Assembly (NCBI RefSeq): GCF_000682715.1
Contig: NZ_AWFH01000001.1
Span: 558,001-622,000 of the forward strand
DNA: 64,000 nucleotides
Direction: 5' to 3'
Source of the DNA: Hyphomonas atlantica corrig.
Lineage (GTDB): Bacteria; Pseudomonadota; Alphaproteobacteria; Caulobacterales; Hyphomonadaceae
This document shows, one piece after another, positions 43,900-52,719 of the stretch. The notes under the pieces were generated by a model. That model saw only the letters and a list, made by a program, of their open reading frames with translations. It was not told the origin of the DNA and ran no database searches. Made by a program: the position numbers and the translations under genes. Every line of letters starts with the position of its first letter. Positions within the stretch are counted from its first letter, which is position 1.

Positions 43900-45552
43900 C
43901 TACTCGCTGTCGCTGCCGCAAATGCGGGAGTCGATACAATAGTTCAAAACGCCCATGGCCAGATGGGATTCGATCGGCGGCTGTTCATCGATTTCTTCAA
44001 CTTCGGACGGCTCGGCCTCTGGCGCGGCAGTGGCCGCAGCGATCCGGAACAAGCCGCGCACGGGTTGCTGTTGTCGCAAGGCGGTGCGCACGAGTCGCGT
44101 GATGTAGTCCACCGGCGCATCTATCTGTTGAAATCCCTGCTGCGGAGAAACCGGCAGTTTCGCATCTTCGGGTACGACCATCGCGATCATGGATTGAGGG
44201 CCGAGCGGCGGGCCAGCCTTAAGCCCCGGTTCGCCGAATATGTCCCGGGCCAACAACACCGTCTCACCTGCCTCTCGGACCGGCCAGCGTCCCGCCGACT
44301 CAATCGGATTGGGATAAAGCTGGGTAAGGATCTGGTCGGCATTATAGTCAAACAGGACGAGCTTGCCGCGCACTGGCAGCGTGACTTTCAGATCCACCAT
44401 CTGGCCGTTTTCCACCACGCTGACAGTGTCCCCCGCCGGTGTGACCAGCGAGATGGGCATATCTTTCACCAGCGTGTCGAAATCATGCTGAACGCTCGAG
44501 ACCAGATCTGGGACACCGCGAGTAGGCGGCGGAACATCTGCGTAGGCGATGAAGTTCGCGTCCGGCACGTAAGAGCGTACCCAGTCGGCATAGGCAGAGA
44601 CGCGTGTGTATGCGCCCGGACTGGCGGAGCGACCGCAACCTACGCCCCAGCTGACAACACCGATCTGGTAGGCGCAGCCATTCTTGTCGTACTTGACCAA
44701 CGGGCCGCCGCTATCACCCTGACAGGCATCCTGGCCGCCTTCTTCCAGACCGGCACACACCAATGTTTCGTCGACGATCAGCGACTGGTACTCCGCCGGA
44801 TAGCCTTCCAGCATCGACGCCCGCCGCAAGCGGGATTCACACACCGATGCGTTCACGGTCGGCGCTGATGTCTCCTGCAGAACGAGACTTGGCGCGGCGA
44901 GGGCGAAATTGCGCGCATTCTGCCACTTGGTGCGCTGACCGGGCTCGAGTTCTGCAAGATTGCCGAATCCTGCAACCCATGCCTCTTCGCCGGCCTGTGA
45001 CAGGCGATCTGTCGTGGCATCCGCGGACAGTGTCGCGAGCGGCCCCTCCCAAGGCGTGTCGAGCTTCAACAGTGCAATGTCGGCGCCCTTGTAGATCTCT
45101 TCCGCGCCTTCATAGGCGGGGTGGGTGATGACCTCGGTGACAAAAGCGGCCTGTGAACCGTCCGGCGTGCGCCCCAGGTCTCCCGTTCCCAACTGAACGC
45201 GAATTGCAGCGACTTTCCGCTCTGATCCGCCATCCCCAGCCGGTTCATAGGCGAAGACCCGCCCACTCTCTTCGGATACGCGAAAGCCTTCGACACAATG
45301 GGCTGCCGTCAGCACCCATTCCTTCGAAATGGCCGCGCCCCCACAGACGTGGAACGTACCGCGCTGCATGCGCAGCTGAATAGACGCGATTCCGGGCCAG
45401 TTTGCGAGGTGGGCATTTACGCCGCCAACCACTTTCGCGCCGGTGGGCGTGTCCTCAACGCGGCACACCCGCTCCTGCGCTGTGGCGGTGAGGCCGCATG
45501 CCAGAGAGAGGGCGAAACTGCCCGCAACGATACTGGAAACTCTACGCAACAT
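43900..45552 (-). CDS. Secreted trypsin-like serine protease (S1) with C-terminal extension
   Basis: The 550-residue protein has a signal peptide to about residue 25 (LTATAQ). The S1 domain begins VVGGVNAHLANWPGIASIQL, with His in LTAAHC, Asp in DIALLKL and Ser in DACQGDSGGP. The Asp six residues before that Ser (QDACQGDSGG) predicts trypsin-like specificity for Arg/Lys. Cysteine pairs match chymotrypsin-fold enzymes. Residues about 340-550 form an extra domain with beta-rich prediction (ISLVTPAGDTVSVVENGQMV), unlike typical trypsins, ending in acidic EPSEVEEIDEQP. Activation by an N-terminal cut before VVGG is expected. Confidence 0.88.
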   Translation of the reverse strand: MLRRVSSIVAGSFALSLACGLTATAQERVCRVEDTPTGAKVVGGVNAHLANWPGIASIQLRMQRGTFHVCGGAAISKEWVLTAAHCVEGFRVSEESGRVFAYEPAGDGGSERKVAAIRVQLGTGDLGRTPDGSQAAFVTEVITHPAYEGAEEIYKGADIALLKLDTPWEGPLATLSADATTDRLSQAGEEAWVAGFGNLAELEPGQRTKWQNARNFALAAPSLVLQETSAPTVNASVCESRLRRASMLEGYPAEYQSLIVDETLVCAGLEEGGQDACQGDSGGPLVKYDKNGCAYQIGVVSWGVGCGRSASPGAYTRVSAYADWVRSYVPDANFIAYADVPPPTRGVPDLVSSVQHDFDTLVKDMPISLVTPAGDTVSVVENGQMVDLKVTLPVRGKLVLFDYNADQILTQLYPNPIESAGRWPVREAGETVLLARDIFGEPGLKAGPPLGPQSMIAMVVPEDAKLPVSPQQGFQQIDAPVDYITRLVRTALRQQQPVRGLFRIAAATAAPEAEPSEVEEIDEQPPIESHLAMGVLNYCIDSRICGSDSE

Positions 45553-45622
45553 GTCACGTCCTCCCGTGTGGGAAGATTAACCATGCCTGCGCGAAACCGC
45601 CAAGATGCGGCTTTCGGAAGAG

Positions 45623-46438
45623 CTAGCCGGCGAACGCCTTCTCGATCACGAATTGTGCCGGCGATGCATTCGACCCTTCGGTCAGGCCTGCCTTCAGCAT
45701 CAGATCCTTCACGTCCTGGATCATTTCCATGGAGCCACAGATCATGACGCGATCCGTTTCCGGATTGAGCGGCGGCACGCCGAGATCCTCAAACAGTTTC
45801 CCGCTTTCTATCAGATCCGTGATGCGGCCCTTGTACTCATAGTCTTCCCGCGTGCAGCTGCCATAGCGGCGCAGCTTGCCTTGAGCGAGTTCGCCGAGGA
45901 ATTCGTGGTTCAGCGTCTCTTCGACAATCTCCTTGGAATAATCGAGTTCAGCAGCTTCACGGCAGGTGTGTGTGACGATGACTTCGTCGAATTTCTCATA
46001 GGTTTCCGGGTCGCGCACAACGCTGGCAAACGGTGCGAAGCCTGTACCGGTGGAGAAACAATAAAGCCTTTTGCCTGGTACGAGTGCGTCATGCACCAGT
46101 GTGCCAGTCGGCTTTTTGCCGAGCAGAACCTTGTCTCCCGGTTGAATGGCCTGAAGGCGCGACGTCAGAGGACCATCCGGCACTTTGATCGAATAGAACT
46201 CCAATTCTTCATCCCAGCTCGGGCTGGCGATTGAATAGGCGCGCAGAAGCGGACGGCCGTCATCCTTGTAAAGCCCAATCATGACAAACTCACCAGACCG
46301 GAAACGGAAGCTCGACGGACGGGTCAGCCGGAACCGGAAAAGCCGGTCGGTATAGTGCTTCACCTCCAGAACCGTTTCTTCGGTCGGGGCGTTGGGGCTT
46401 ACCTTTTTGGCGGCAACAGGCGTCGCATCTGCAGTCAT
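45623..46438 (-). CDS. fpr: Ferredoxin/flavodoxin-NADP reductase
   Basis: The 271-residue protein has FAD motif PLLRAYSIASP, NADP motif FSTGTGFAPFASVVRD, and VMICGSMEMIQDVKDLML near the C-terminus, ending in aromatic-less FVIEKAFAG. Fpr of this bacterial subclass supplies or drains electrons between NADPH and ferredoxin, often under oxidative stress. It has an N-terminal ~30-residue extension compared with E. coli Fpr. Confidence 0.9.
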   Translation of the reverse strand: MTADATPVAAKKVSPNAPTEETVLEVKHYTDRLFRFRLTRPSSFRFRSGEFVMIGLYKDDGRPLLRAYSIASPSWDEELEFYSIKVPDGPLTSRLQAIQPGDKVLLGKKPTGTLVHDALVPGKRLYCFSTGTGFAPFASVVRDPETYEKFDEVIVTHTCREAAELDYSKEIVEETLNHEFLGELAQGKLRRYGSCTREDYEYKGRITDLIESGKLFEDLGVPPLNPETDRVMICGSMEMIQDVKDLMLKAGLTEGSNASPAQFVIEKAFAG

Positions 46439-46540
46439 ATCAGGGCATCTCGCTCTTGCATTTCGTTCGCAGCGTCACATGACGTGTGGTTGCGAAGAAT
46501 GCAATGCTGCACATGAACTATTGAGTTTTACTGAAGAGTC

Positions 46541-47074
46541 TCAGCGCTGCGATGTCTGGAATGATGTGTCACCAGCGACCCACGCAATCTTTGGATCAGA
46601 CAGCGAATACGCACCCTCAAGCTCATAGATATCTTGATACCCGTAGCCGTAGAGGTTGATGAATGTGGGAACATTCAGTGCAAGTTCGATCCGCTTCACA
46701 GGAACGGGTGCCACATTGTCGGTGAAGTTGTTATTGCAATAGATCAGGATGCGCGTGTCCCTCGATGGAATAATCTTGGCGAGCTTGTCGTCCGTGAAAT
46801 CAGAAAAGTTCAGATGGATCGCGCCGTCGATGTGACCCATTTCGAACGCGTCAGCGCTGCGCGTGTCCAGAATGATTGTGTTCTGATCGGTCTTCATCTC
46901 ATTGAACGTATCGAGATTAACCAGACGCGAGGCGCGGTACTCGGAGACCTCAGCAGTCAGGCCGAGGAAACCGTCATAGTCGACCTGGCTTTCCTGTGCT
47001 TGCGCCATCAGCCCACAGCCAATGAACGCTGCAAGCGTAATCAGGCCGAGAATTGCATTTCCTTTGACACCCAT
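46541..47074 (-). CDS. Exported rhodanese-like domain protein
   Basis: The protein is about 177 residues with a signal peptide (ITLAAFIGCGLMAQAQE). One rhodanese domain follows with TIILDTRSADAFEMGHIDGA and an active loop IYCNNNFTDNVAPV, where Cys is present in a longer, Asn-rich loop than usual. It is periplasmic. The loop is not the CRxGxR form of thiosulfate transferases, so substrate is open. Confidence 0.8.
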   Translation of the reverse strand: MGVKGNAILGLITLAAFIGCGLMAQAQESQVDYDGFLGLTAEVSEYRASRLVNLDTFNEMKTDQNTIILDTRSADAFEMGHIDGAIHLNFSDFTDDKLAKIIPSRDTRILIYCNNNFTDNVAPVPVKRIELALNVPTFINLYGYGYQDIYELEGAYSLSDPKIAWVAGDTSFQTSQR

Positions 47075-47172
47075 GGCGCCAATCCTTTCCGCATACCTCC
47101 CCACACTACACGAACAGGATTACCGCGAATTAAGGCGGGAATGGGCAATTTGAATGAGTTTACTAAGGCTAT

Positions 47173-48072
47173 TCAGGCCCGAGGGTGCGCCGCAGAGTGC
47201 ACATCCCTCAAGCGGGTCGCATCCACACCCGTATACACTTGCGTGGTAGACAGCGACGCGTGCCCGAGCAGCGTCTGGATCGCGCGAAGGTCCGCCCCCG
47301 CCGCAAGCAGGTGTGTCGCGAAAGCGTGACGCAGGGCATGCGGGGTCGCCGTCGATGGCAGCCCGAGAACAGCGCGAAGCTTCTGGACCAGTCCCTGAAT
47401 GAGACGTGGATTGAGCGCACCTCCCTTCGCCCCGCGAAACAGAGCATCGCTGCGCCCCAGATTGTAGGGACACAAACCGGCATACGCGTCCACGGCTTCC
47501 CTCACGGCTGGGATAAGTGGCACGATACGCACCTTTCCGCCCTTGCCTGTGATCCTCAAACGCTCCGGCAGGGGAATGTCTGCCCCCGTCAGGCTGAGGG
47601 CCTCAGAAATGCGGAGCCCGGCCCCGTAGAGCAGAGACAGCACGGCCGCATCACGCGCATTGATCCAGGCTTCGGAATCCGGATCAGTTCCCGCCTCTGC
47701 GATCAGGTCCTTAGCCGCCTCAACCGACACCGGACGGGGCAGGCGCTGCGGACGTTTCGGACCTTGCAGATAGGCGATCTCCGCATTCTCGATATCATAC
47801 GTTCTGCCGAGCCAGCGATAGAGCGCCTTGATAGACGACAGCAGCCGCGCAATGGAGGCATCTGACAGACCATCCCGGCGGCGATGCGCCAGAAACGACC
47901 GCACATCGCGCGCCCGCAATTTGTCCAGCCGCTGCGGCGTTGGCGGCTCCCCAAGATGTTGCGTCAGAAAGCCGAAAAAGCCTGCAAGGTCGCTTTGGTA
48001 GGCTTCGACGGTCTTTTCAGCCATCCGGCGTTCATCCGTGAGATAGGCGACGAAGGCAGCAAGCGTTTCCAT
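47173..48072 (-). CDS. xerC: Tyrosine recombinase XerC
   Basis: The 299-residue protein has an N-terminal SAM-like domain and catalytic residues Arg in GAGLRISEAL, Lys in TGKGGKVRIVP, His-Arg in HALRHAFATHLL, His in LLGHASLSTTQ and Tyr in VYTGVD. It resolves chromosome dimers at dif with XerD. No integron or phage context is present, and the position among housekeeping genes supports XerC rather than a mobile integrase. Confidence 0.92.
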   Translation of the reverse strand: METLAAFVAYLTDERRMAEKTVEAYQSDLAGFFGFLTQHLGEPPTPQRLDKLRARDVRSFLAHRRRDGLSDASIARLLSSIKALYRWLGRTYDIENAEIAYLQGPKRPQRLPRPVSVEAAKDLIAEAGTDPDSEAWINARDAAVLSLLYGAGLRISEALSLTGADIPLPERLRITGKGGKVRIVPLIPAVREAVDAYAGLCPYNLGRSDALFRGAKGGALNPRLIQGLVQKLRAVLGLPSTATPHALRHAFATHLLAAGADLRAIQTLLGHASLSTTQVYTGVDATRLRDVHSAAHPRA

Positions 48073-48126
48073 ACGAGCAGTGTGCCCGCACGATCTTAAC
48101 TTTGCCTTTCGCGGGGGAGACGCCCT

Positions 48127-48837
48127 TCAGGGCTCGATGCGCTTCCCTGCCCAGTCGAACACATGCCCGCTGTCACGCGCGCGCAAGCCTTCGATGACAT
48201 CAAGCAAATAGCTTGCGCACTGTTCCGGTGAAAATAGTTGCGTGTCCGGCACGTTCGACTGGAACGGTTCGGAAAGTCCGGTATCGACCGTACCCGGATG
48301 CAGCCCGACACAGATGGACTCGTCATTCTTTCGGGCGCTCTCGATCGCATAGTTCCGGATCAGCATGTTCAGAGCCGCTTTCGATGCTCGATAGGCATGC
48401 CAGCCTCCCAGGCGATTATCGCTGATGGAGCCGACGCGTGCAGACAAAGGCGCAAACACCCATCGCCCCGACCGCGGCATCTCGCCCAGCACATGCTTGG
48501 CGATGAGCGCTGGCGCAATCGTGTTTGCGGCGAATATCTTCTCGAACGCATCGCGGCTTTGATGGCGGTAGGATTTTTCAGGCTGGAGCCCCTCCCCGGC
48601 ATGAAGCAGGCCAATCGCGACAATACAGAGTCGAATGTCACCTGCGCCTGCAATCTCCTTGAGGGCTGTCCTCAGGGAGCCTTCGTCCAGCGCGTCAGCC
48701 GTCACCCCGAGCGCCCCATCCGGCGCGGTGCCTGTGCGGGACACGCCGAATACCGTGTCGTGCTGACCTCGATGAACAAGCTGTTCTGTCAGGGCGCGGC
48801 CGATCCCGCCATTCGATCCGAATACAATTGCGTTCAT
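48127..48837 (-). CDS. Short-chain dehydrogenase (CsgA-like)
   Basis: The 236-residue SDR has a nucleotide motif FGSNGGIGRALTEQL, Ser in APLSARVG and Tyr-Lys in YRASKAALNML. Overall it is like the CsgA/YciK-type cytoplasmic SDRs. The substrate is unknown. It lies between mscL and xerC on the same strand. Confidence 0.82.
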   Translation of the reverse strand: MNAIVFGSNGGIGRALTEQLVHRGQHDTVFGVSRTGTAPDGALGVTADALDEGSLRTALKEIAGAGDIRLCIVAIGLLHAGEGLQPEKSYRHQSRDAFEKIFAANTIAPALIAKHVLGEMPRSGRWVFAPLSARVGSISDNRLGGWHAYRASKAALNMLIRNYAIESARKNDESICVGLHPGTVDTGLSEPFQSNVPDTQLFSPEQCASYLLDVIEGLRARDSGHVFDWAGKRIEP

Positions 48838-48870
48838 GCAGTCGGATCTAGAGTGCGAAGGCGTGGAGGC

Positions 48871-48903
48871 AAAAAAGAAGGGCGACCAATCAGGCCGCCC
48901 TTC
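48871..48903 (-). terminator. Rho-independent terminator of mscL
   Basis: On the minus strand GAAGGGCG and CGCCCTTC form a stem and run into TTTTTT. Confidence 0.8.
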
Positions 48904-48982
48904 ACTACTCTACCTGTACTCTACTATCCATGAAGATAAGCATACTGAGCTTAACCCTTCATGAATGAGATAACGCGAACCC

Positions 48983-49393
48983 TTAGCTCTGTTTGGCGAG
49001 CAGGTTGCGAATTTCTTCCAGAAGCACTTCCTGGCGCGGTGGCGCAGCCGGTGCAGCTTCCTCTTCCTTTTTCTGCATGCTGTTCATGCCCTTGATAATA
49101 AGGAACATGACGAACGCAACGATGATGAACGAGATCAGCGCGGCGATGAATGCGCCTAGCTCAACAATCGCGGCCTCTTTGACCACTTCGCCAGCTTCGT
49201 TCAGCTCGGCCGGGGAAATCGTGTAGGTCAGAGCCGACAGGTCGATGCCGCCCATGACCGGCGCCAGAATCGGCAGAAACACGCCCTGAATGAAAGCTGT
49301 GACAACCGTAGCGAATGCACCGCCCATGACGAAGCCAACCGCCATGTCGACCAGATTGCCTTTCATGGCAAACTCTTTGAATTCCTTAAGCAT
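48983..49393 (-). CDS. mscL: Large-conductance mechanosensitive channel
   Basis: The 136-residue protein starts MLKEFKEFAMKGNLVDMAVG and has two membrane helices and a C-terminal helix EEIRNLLAKQS. It opens under high membrane tension to release solutes at osmotic downshock. Motif FVMGGAFATVV forms the pore helix. Confidence 0.96.
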   Translation of the reverse strand: MLKEFKEFAMKGNLVDMAVGFVMGGAFATVVTAFIQGVFLPILAPVMGGIDLSALTYTISPAELNEAGEVVKEAAIVELGAFIAALISFIIVAFVMFLIIKGMNSMQKKEEEAAPAAPPRQEVLLEEIRNLLAKQS

Positions 49394-49499
49394 TGTGCGC
49401 CCCTTTCCCTTGCCTTGGATATTTCAGCGTAGACGCAAATAGGCAGAGAATTTGCCGGGCGCGTCAAGACGCCACACTCAGTTAACGCTGCTATGGGGC

Positions 49500-49799
49500 T
49501 TAGCGCGCTTCGGGGTCTTCGCCGCCATTCACGCGGGCGCGAAGCTCCTTGCCAGCCTTGAAGAACGGGACCGATTTCGCCGGCACTTCGACAGACTCAC
49601 CCGTGCGGGGATTACGCCCCTTGCGGGCCTCTCGTTGCCGGACCGAGAATGCACCAAAGCCCCTCAGCTCGACACGATCCCCCCGTGCGAGCGCAGAGCC
49701 GATCTCGTCAAGAATAACATTGACCACCCGCTCCAGATCTTCCTGGCGCAGGTGACTGTATTCGACAGCGAGTTTTGCAATCAATTCGGACTTCAGCAT
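49500..49799 (-). CDS. ihfB: Integration host factor beta subunit
   Basis: The 99-residue DNA-bending protein has the HU/IHF fold with [40 protein letters not shown] and [14 protein letters not shown]. The start is ATG 49799; upstream frame-matched codons have no similarity and cross stem-loops. It follows rpsA on the same strand, the usual order in proteobacteria. Confidence 0.93.
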   Translation of the reverse strand: MLKSELIAKLAVEYSHLRQEDLERVVNVILDEIGSALARGDRVELRGFGAFSVRQREARKGRNPRTGESVEVPAKSVPFFKAGKELRARVNGGEDPEAR

Positions 49800-49818
49800 G
49801 TCGTTGATATTAAACGCA

Positions 49819-49851
49819 TTTGCGGCGGGAGCGCTAGGCCCCCGCCGCAAA
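49819..49851. repeat. 11-base inverted repeat in the ihfB leader
   Basis: TTTGCGGCGGG and CCCGCCGCAAA pair perfectly around an 11-base loop, 20 bases upstream of ihfB. There is no T run on the minus strand, so it is more likely an mRNA stem-loop than a terminator. Confidence 0.6.
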
Positions 49852-49873
49852 CATTTCATCAATTTTAGATTAT

Positions 49874-49890
49874 GATCCGACGGTCGGATC
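49874..49890. repeat. Perfect 17-base inverted repeat after rpsA
   Basis: GATCCGAC and GTCGGATC flank a single base. It sits 8 bases after the rpsA stop. As RNA the loop would be too tight for the whole stem, so a protein-binding site is also possible. Confidence 0.5.
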
Positions 49891-49897
49891 AATCACC

Positions 49898-51898
49898 TCA
49901 GCTGTCAGCCAGTTCAGCGGATTGAGCTTTCCACTCAGCGCCTTTTCCAGACGTGCCAACTTCCTCTTCGAGGGTCGCCAGCTGAGCGTCTGTCAGCGCA
50001 GCGATCTGCCAGAAATGGTAGATGCCAGCTTCGTTCAGCTTCTTCTCGAAGGCCGGTCCGACGCCTTTGATCTGCTTCAGATCGTCAGCATCGCCCTGGG
50101 CTGCGGACAGGCGGCCATTCTCGTCGAGCGCAGACGCGTCGGCAGTTGCCTTGCCATCTGTGCTTGGCGGAGTTGGCGTAACCTTCTCGGAAGTTTCCTT
50201 GGCACCGCCGGACGAAGCCAGGGCTGCGCCGAGGATGTCGCCGAGCGACGCACCGGCGTCTGCCGATCCGTATTGTGCAACGGCTTCTGCCTCTTCCGCG
50301 ATTTCGAGGGCCTTGATCGACAGGGATACGCGGCGGGACGAACGGTCCACCGAGATCACTTTTGCGTCGACCTTGTCGCCTACAGCGAAGCGTTCCGGAC
50401 GCTGGTCCGCGCGATCACGGGACAGGTCAGAGCGACGGATGAAGGATTTCATCGCCGGGGAGCCGAATTCGACTTCGACACCGCCAGAGGTGACTTCCGT
50501 AACCGTACAGGTGACGGTCGAACCGCGTTTCACGCCTGCACCGCCATCTGCCGGGGCCTCGATCGGGTCACCAGACAGTTGCTTGATGCCGAGCGAGATG
50601 CGCTCTTTGTCAACGTCAACGTCGAGGACTTTCGCCTTGACGATGTCGCCCTTGTTGAAGGCTTCGATGGCTTGCTCGCCGGATTTGTCCCAAGCGATGT
50701 CGTTGATGTGCACCATGCCGTCGAGGTCCGGGCCGAGGCCAACGAACAGACCGAATTCGGTGATGCCACGAACTTCGCCTTCGATTTCCGTGCCGACCGG
50801 ATGCTCTGCAAGGAAGGCGGTCCACGGGTTGTCCATGGTCTGCTTCAGGCCGAGCGAGATGCGGCGCTTCTCGGAATCGACGTCCAGGACTTCCACATCG
50901 ACTTCCTGAGAGGTCGACAGGATCTTGCCCGGATGGACGTTTTTCTTGGTCCAACTCATTTCGGAAACGTGGATTAGGCCTTCGACACCATCTTCCAGCT
51001 CCACGAAGGCGCCGTAATCGGTGATGTTGGTGACCTGGCCCTTGAGGCGTGCGCCGACCGGATAGCGGACGTCGATGCCGTCCCACGGGTCGGAACCGAG
51101 TTGCTTCATGCCAAGCGAAATACGCTGGGTTTCCGGGTTGATCTTGATGATCTGGACTTCAACTTCCTGACCAACTTCCACAACCTGGCTCGGATGGTTG
51201 ATGCGCTTCCAGCTCATGTCCGTAACGTGCAGCAGGCCATCGATGCCGCCGAGATCAACGAACGCACCGTAATCGGTGATGTTCTTGACGATACCCTTGC
51301 GAACGTCGCCTTCCGCCATGTCGGAAACGATTTCTGCGCGCTGTTCGGCGCGGCTCTCTTCGAGGATGGCGCGGCGGGAAACAACGATGTTGCCACGTGC
51401 GCGGTCCAGCTTGAGGATCTGGAAGGGCTGAATTTCGCCCATGAGCGGACCTACGTCGCGAACCGGGCGGATGTCCACCTGGCTGCCCGGCAGGAACGCA
51501 TTCACGCCGCCCAGGTCGACCGTGAAGCCACCTTTGACGCGGCCAGAAATTGCACCTTTGACGGGCTCTTCGGCGTTGAAGCTCTTCTCGAGCTTGATCC
51601 AACGCTCTTCGCGGCGAGCCTTGTCACGGGACAGGACAGCGTCGCCAAGGGCGTTTTCGATGCGATCAAGGTAGACATCGACGATGTCGCCGGGGGCCGG
51701 CTCCTTGTCTTCCATCGAGAATTCTTTGACCGGAATACGGCCTTCGGTCTTCAGACCGATATCAACCAGCACCGCGTCATTATCGATACGAATAACGGTT
51801 GCCGGGATGACCTGACCTTCCTGCATTGCGCTGGCGGCCGTGGACGATTCGAACATCGCTGCGAAATCGTCGGTCGTTGGATTGAAACTATCAGACAT
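49898..51898 (-). CDS. rpsA: 30S ribosomal protein S1 with helix-hairpin-helix C-terminal tail
   Basis: The 666-residue protein has six S1 RNA-binding repeats between about residues 25 and 550 (for example [33 protein letters not shown]). After an acidic linker, the last ~62 residues form a helix-hairpin-helix-like domain ([20 protein letters not shown] then [16 protein letters not shown]). Typical alphaproteobacterial S1 is about 560-570 residues without this tail. The same type of tail is known on L21 and NuoE of alphaproteobacteria. S1 is essential for mRNA recruitment. The start at 51898 gives [16 protein letters not shown]. Confidence 0.92.
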   Translation of the reverse strand: MSDSFNPTTDDFAAMFESSTAASAMQEGQVIPATVIRIDNDAVLVDIGLKTEGRIPVKEFSMEDKEPAPGDIVDVYLDRIENALGDAVLSRDKARREERWIKLEKSFNAEEPVKGAISGRVKGGFTVDLGGVNAFLPGSQVDIRPVRDVGPLMGEIQPFQILKLDRARGNIVVSRRAILEESRAEQRAEIVSDMAEGDVRKGIVKNITDYGAFVDLGGIDGLLHVTDMSWKRINHPSQVVEVGQEVEVQIIKINPETQRISLGMKQLGSDPWDGIDVRYPVGARLKGQVTNITDYGAFVELEDGVEGLIHVSEMSWTKKNVHPGKILSTSQEVDVEVLDVDSEKRRISLGLKQTMDNPWTAFLAEHPVGTEIEGEVRGITEFGLFVGLGPDLDGMVHINDIAWDKSGEQAIEAFNKGDIVKAKVLDVDVDKERISLGIKQLSGDPIEAPADGGAGVKRGSTVTCTVTEVTSGGVEVEFGSPAMKSFIRRSDLSRDRADQRPERFAVGDKVDAKVISVDRSSRRVSLSIKALEIAEEAEAVAQYGSADAGASLGDILGAALASSGGAKETSEKVTPTPPSTDGKATADASALDENGRLSAAQGDADDLKQIKGVGPAFEKKLNEAGIYHFWQIAALTDAQLATLEEEVGTSGKGAEWKAQSAELADS

Positions 51899-52047
51899 TT
51901 GGGTTCCTTCGGGCGGGTCGAACGGCTCAAGGCAGACGTGCACTATTGCAGCCTGCTCAGAACGACCCGAGAGCGTGGTCTCTTTGAATTTGAAGTGGTG
52001 CGGCCTGTTTGGATTTGAGGTGCCCCCAATTTGGAGGAGCAGCCCCT

Positions 52048-52686
52048 TCAGGCGCGGTTTCCACGGGCAATCGCTGCCTCAACAGCCGCAATCGCCTTTT
52101 CCACTGCGGCCTCTATAGTCAGGTCGCTTGTATCGATCAAGACAGCATCTGCCGCCATTTCCGCAGGGGCGTCCTTGCGGGACTGGTCTCGCTGGTCGCG
52201 CGCGCGCAACTGTTCGATGACTTCTTCGAGAGTCAGGTCACTTCCCTGCCCCTGCAATTCCTTCCAGCGCCGCTCTCCACGCACTTCAACGCGGGCATCC
52301 ACCCAGAGCTTTGCATCGGCCTCCGGCGCAATCACTGTCCCGATGTCGCGGCCATCCAGAAGCGCCCCGATGGGCTGGGTGGCGAATGCCCGTTGCAGTT
52401 CGAACAATGCCTGTCTTACATCCGGAATTGCGGCAACCACACTCGCTGCCTTGCCCGCGTCAGCCGTACGCAGATCCGCTTCGTCGAAGCTGGCAAGATC
52501 CAGATGGCGCGCAACATGAGCGACTGCGTCCGGGTCCGTGAGATCGACGCCAGCGCGAAGCGCGGCGACGCCCGTCGCCCGGTACAGCCGTCCGGTATCC
52601 ATGTGCGGCAAACCGTAATGAGCCGACAGACGCTTGGAAATAGTGCCCTTGCCTGAAGCGGTAGTTCCATCAATCGCAATAATCAT
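52048..52686 (-). CDS. cmk: Cytidylate kinase
   Basis: The 212-residue protein has P-loop AIDGTTASGKGTISKRL, MDTGRLYRA, and DGRDIGTVIAPEADAKLWVD. It phosphorylates CMP and dCMP. The cmk-rpsA-ihfB order is conserved in many proteobacteria, supporting the call. Thr-Thr replaces the more usual Pro-Ala before SGKGT. Confidence 0.94.
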   Translation of the reverse strand: MIIAIDGTTASGKGTISKRLSAHYGLPHMDTGRLYRATGVAALRAGVDLTDPDAVAHVARHLDLASFDEADLRTADAGKAASVVAAIPDVRQALFELQRAFATQPIGALLDGRDIGTVIAPEADAKLWVDARVEVRGERRWKELQGQGSDLTLEEVIEQLRARDQRDQSRKDAPAEMAADAVLIDTSDLTIEAAVEKAIAAVEAAIARGNRA

Positions 52687-52719
52687 GGGGGCGGGAAGTG
52701 AGCGATCCCGCCAGTCAAG

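Noticed and set aside
47173-48072. Tyrosine recombinase as a sign of a mobile element
   Set aside because: Sequence and context fit chromosomal XerC; no direct repeats, tRNA-adjacent attachment site or cargo are seen.
49922-50977. 351-residue plus-strand frame opposite rpsA
   Set aside because: Antisense of conserved S1 repeats with strong codon bias; no domain.
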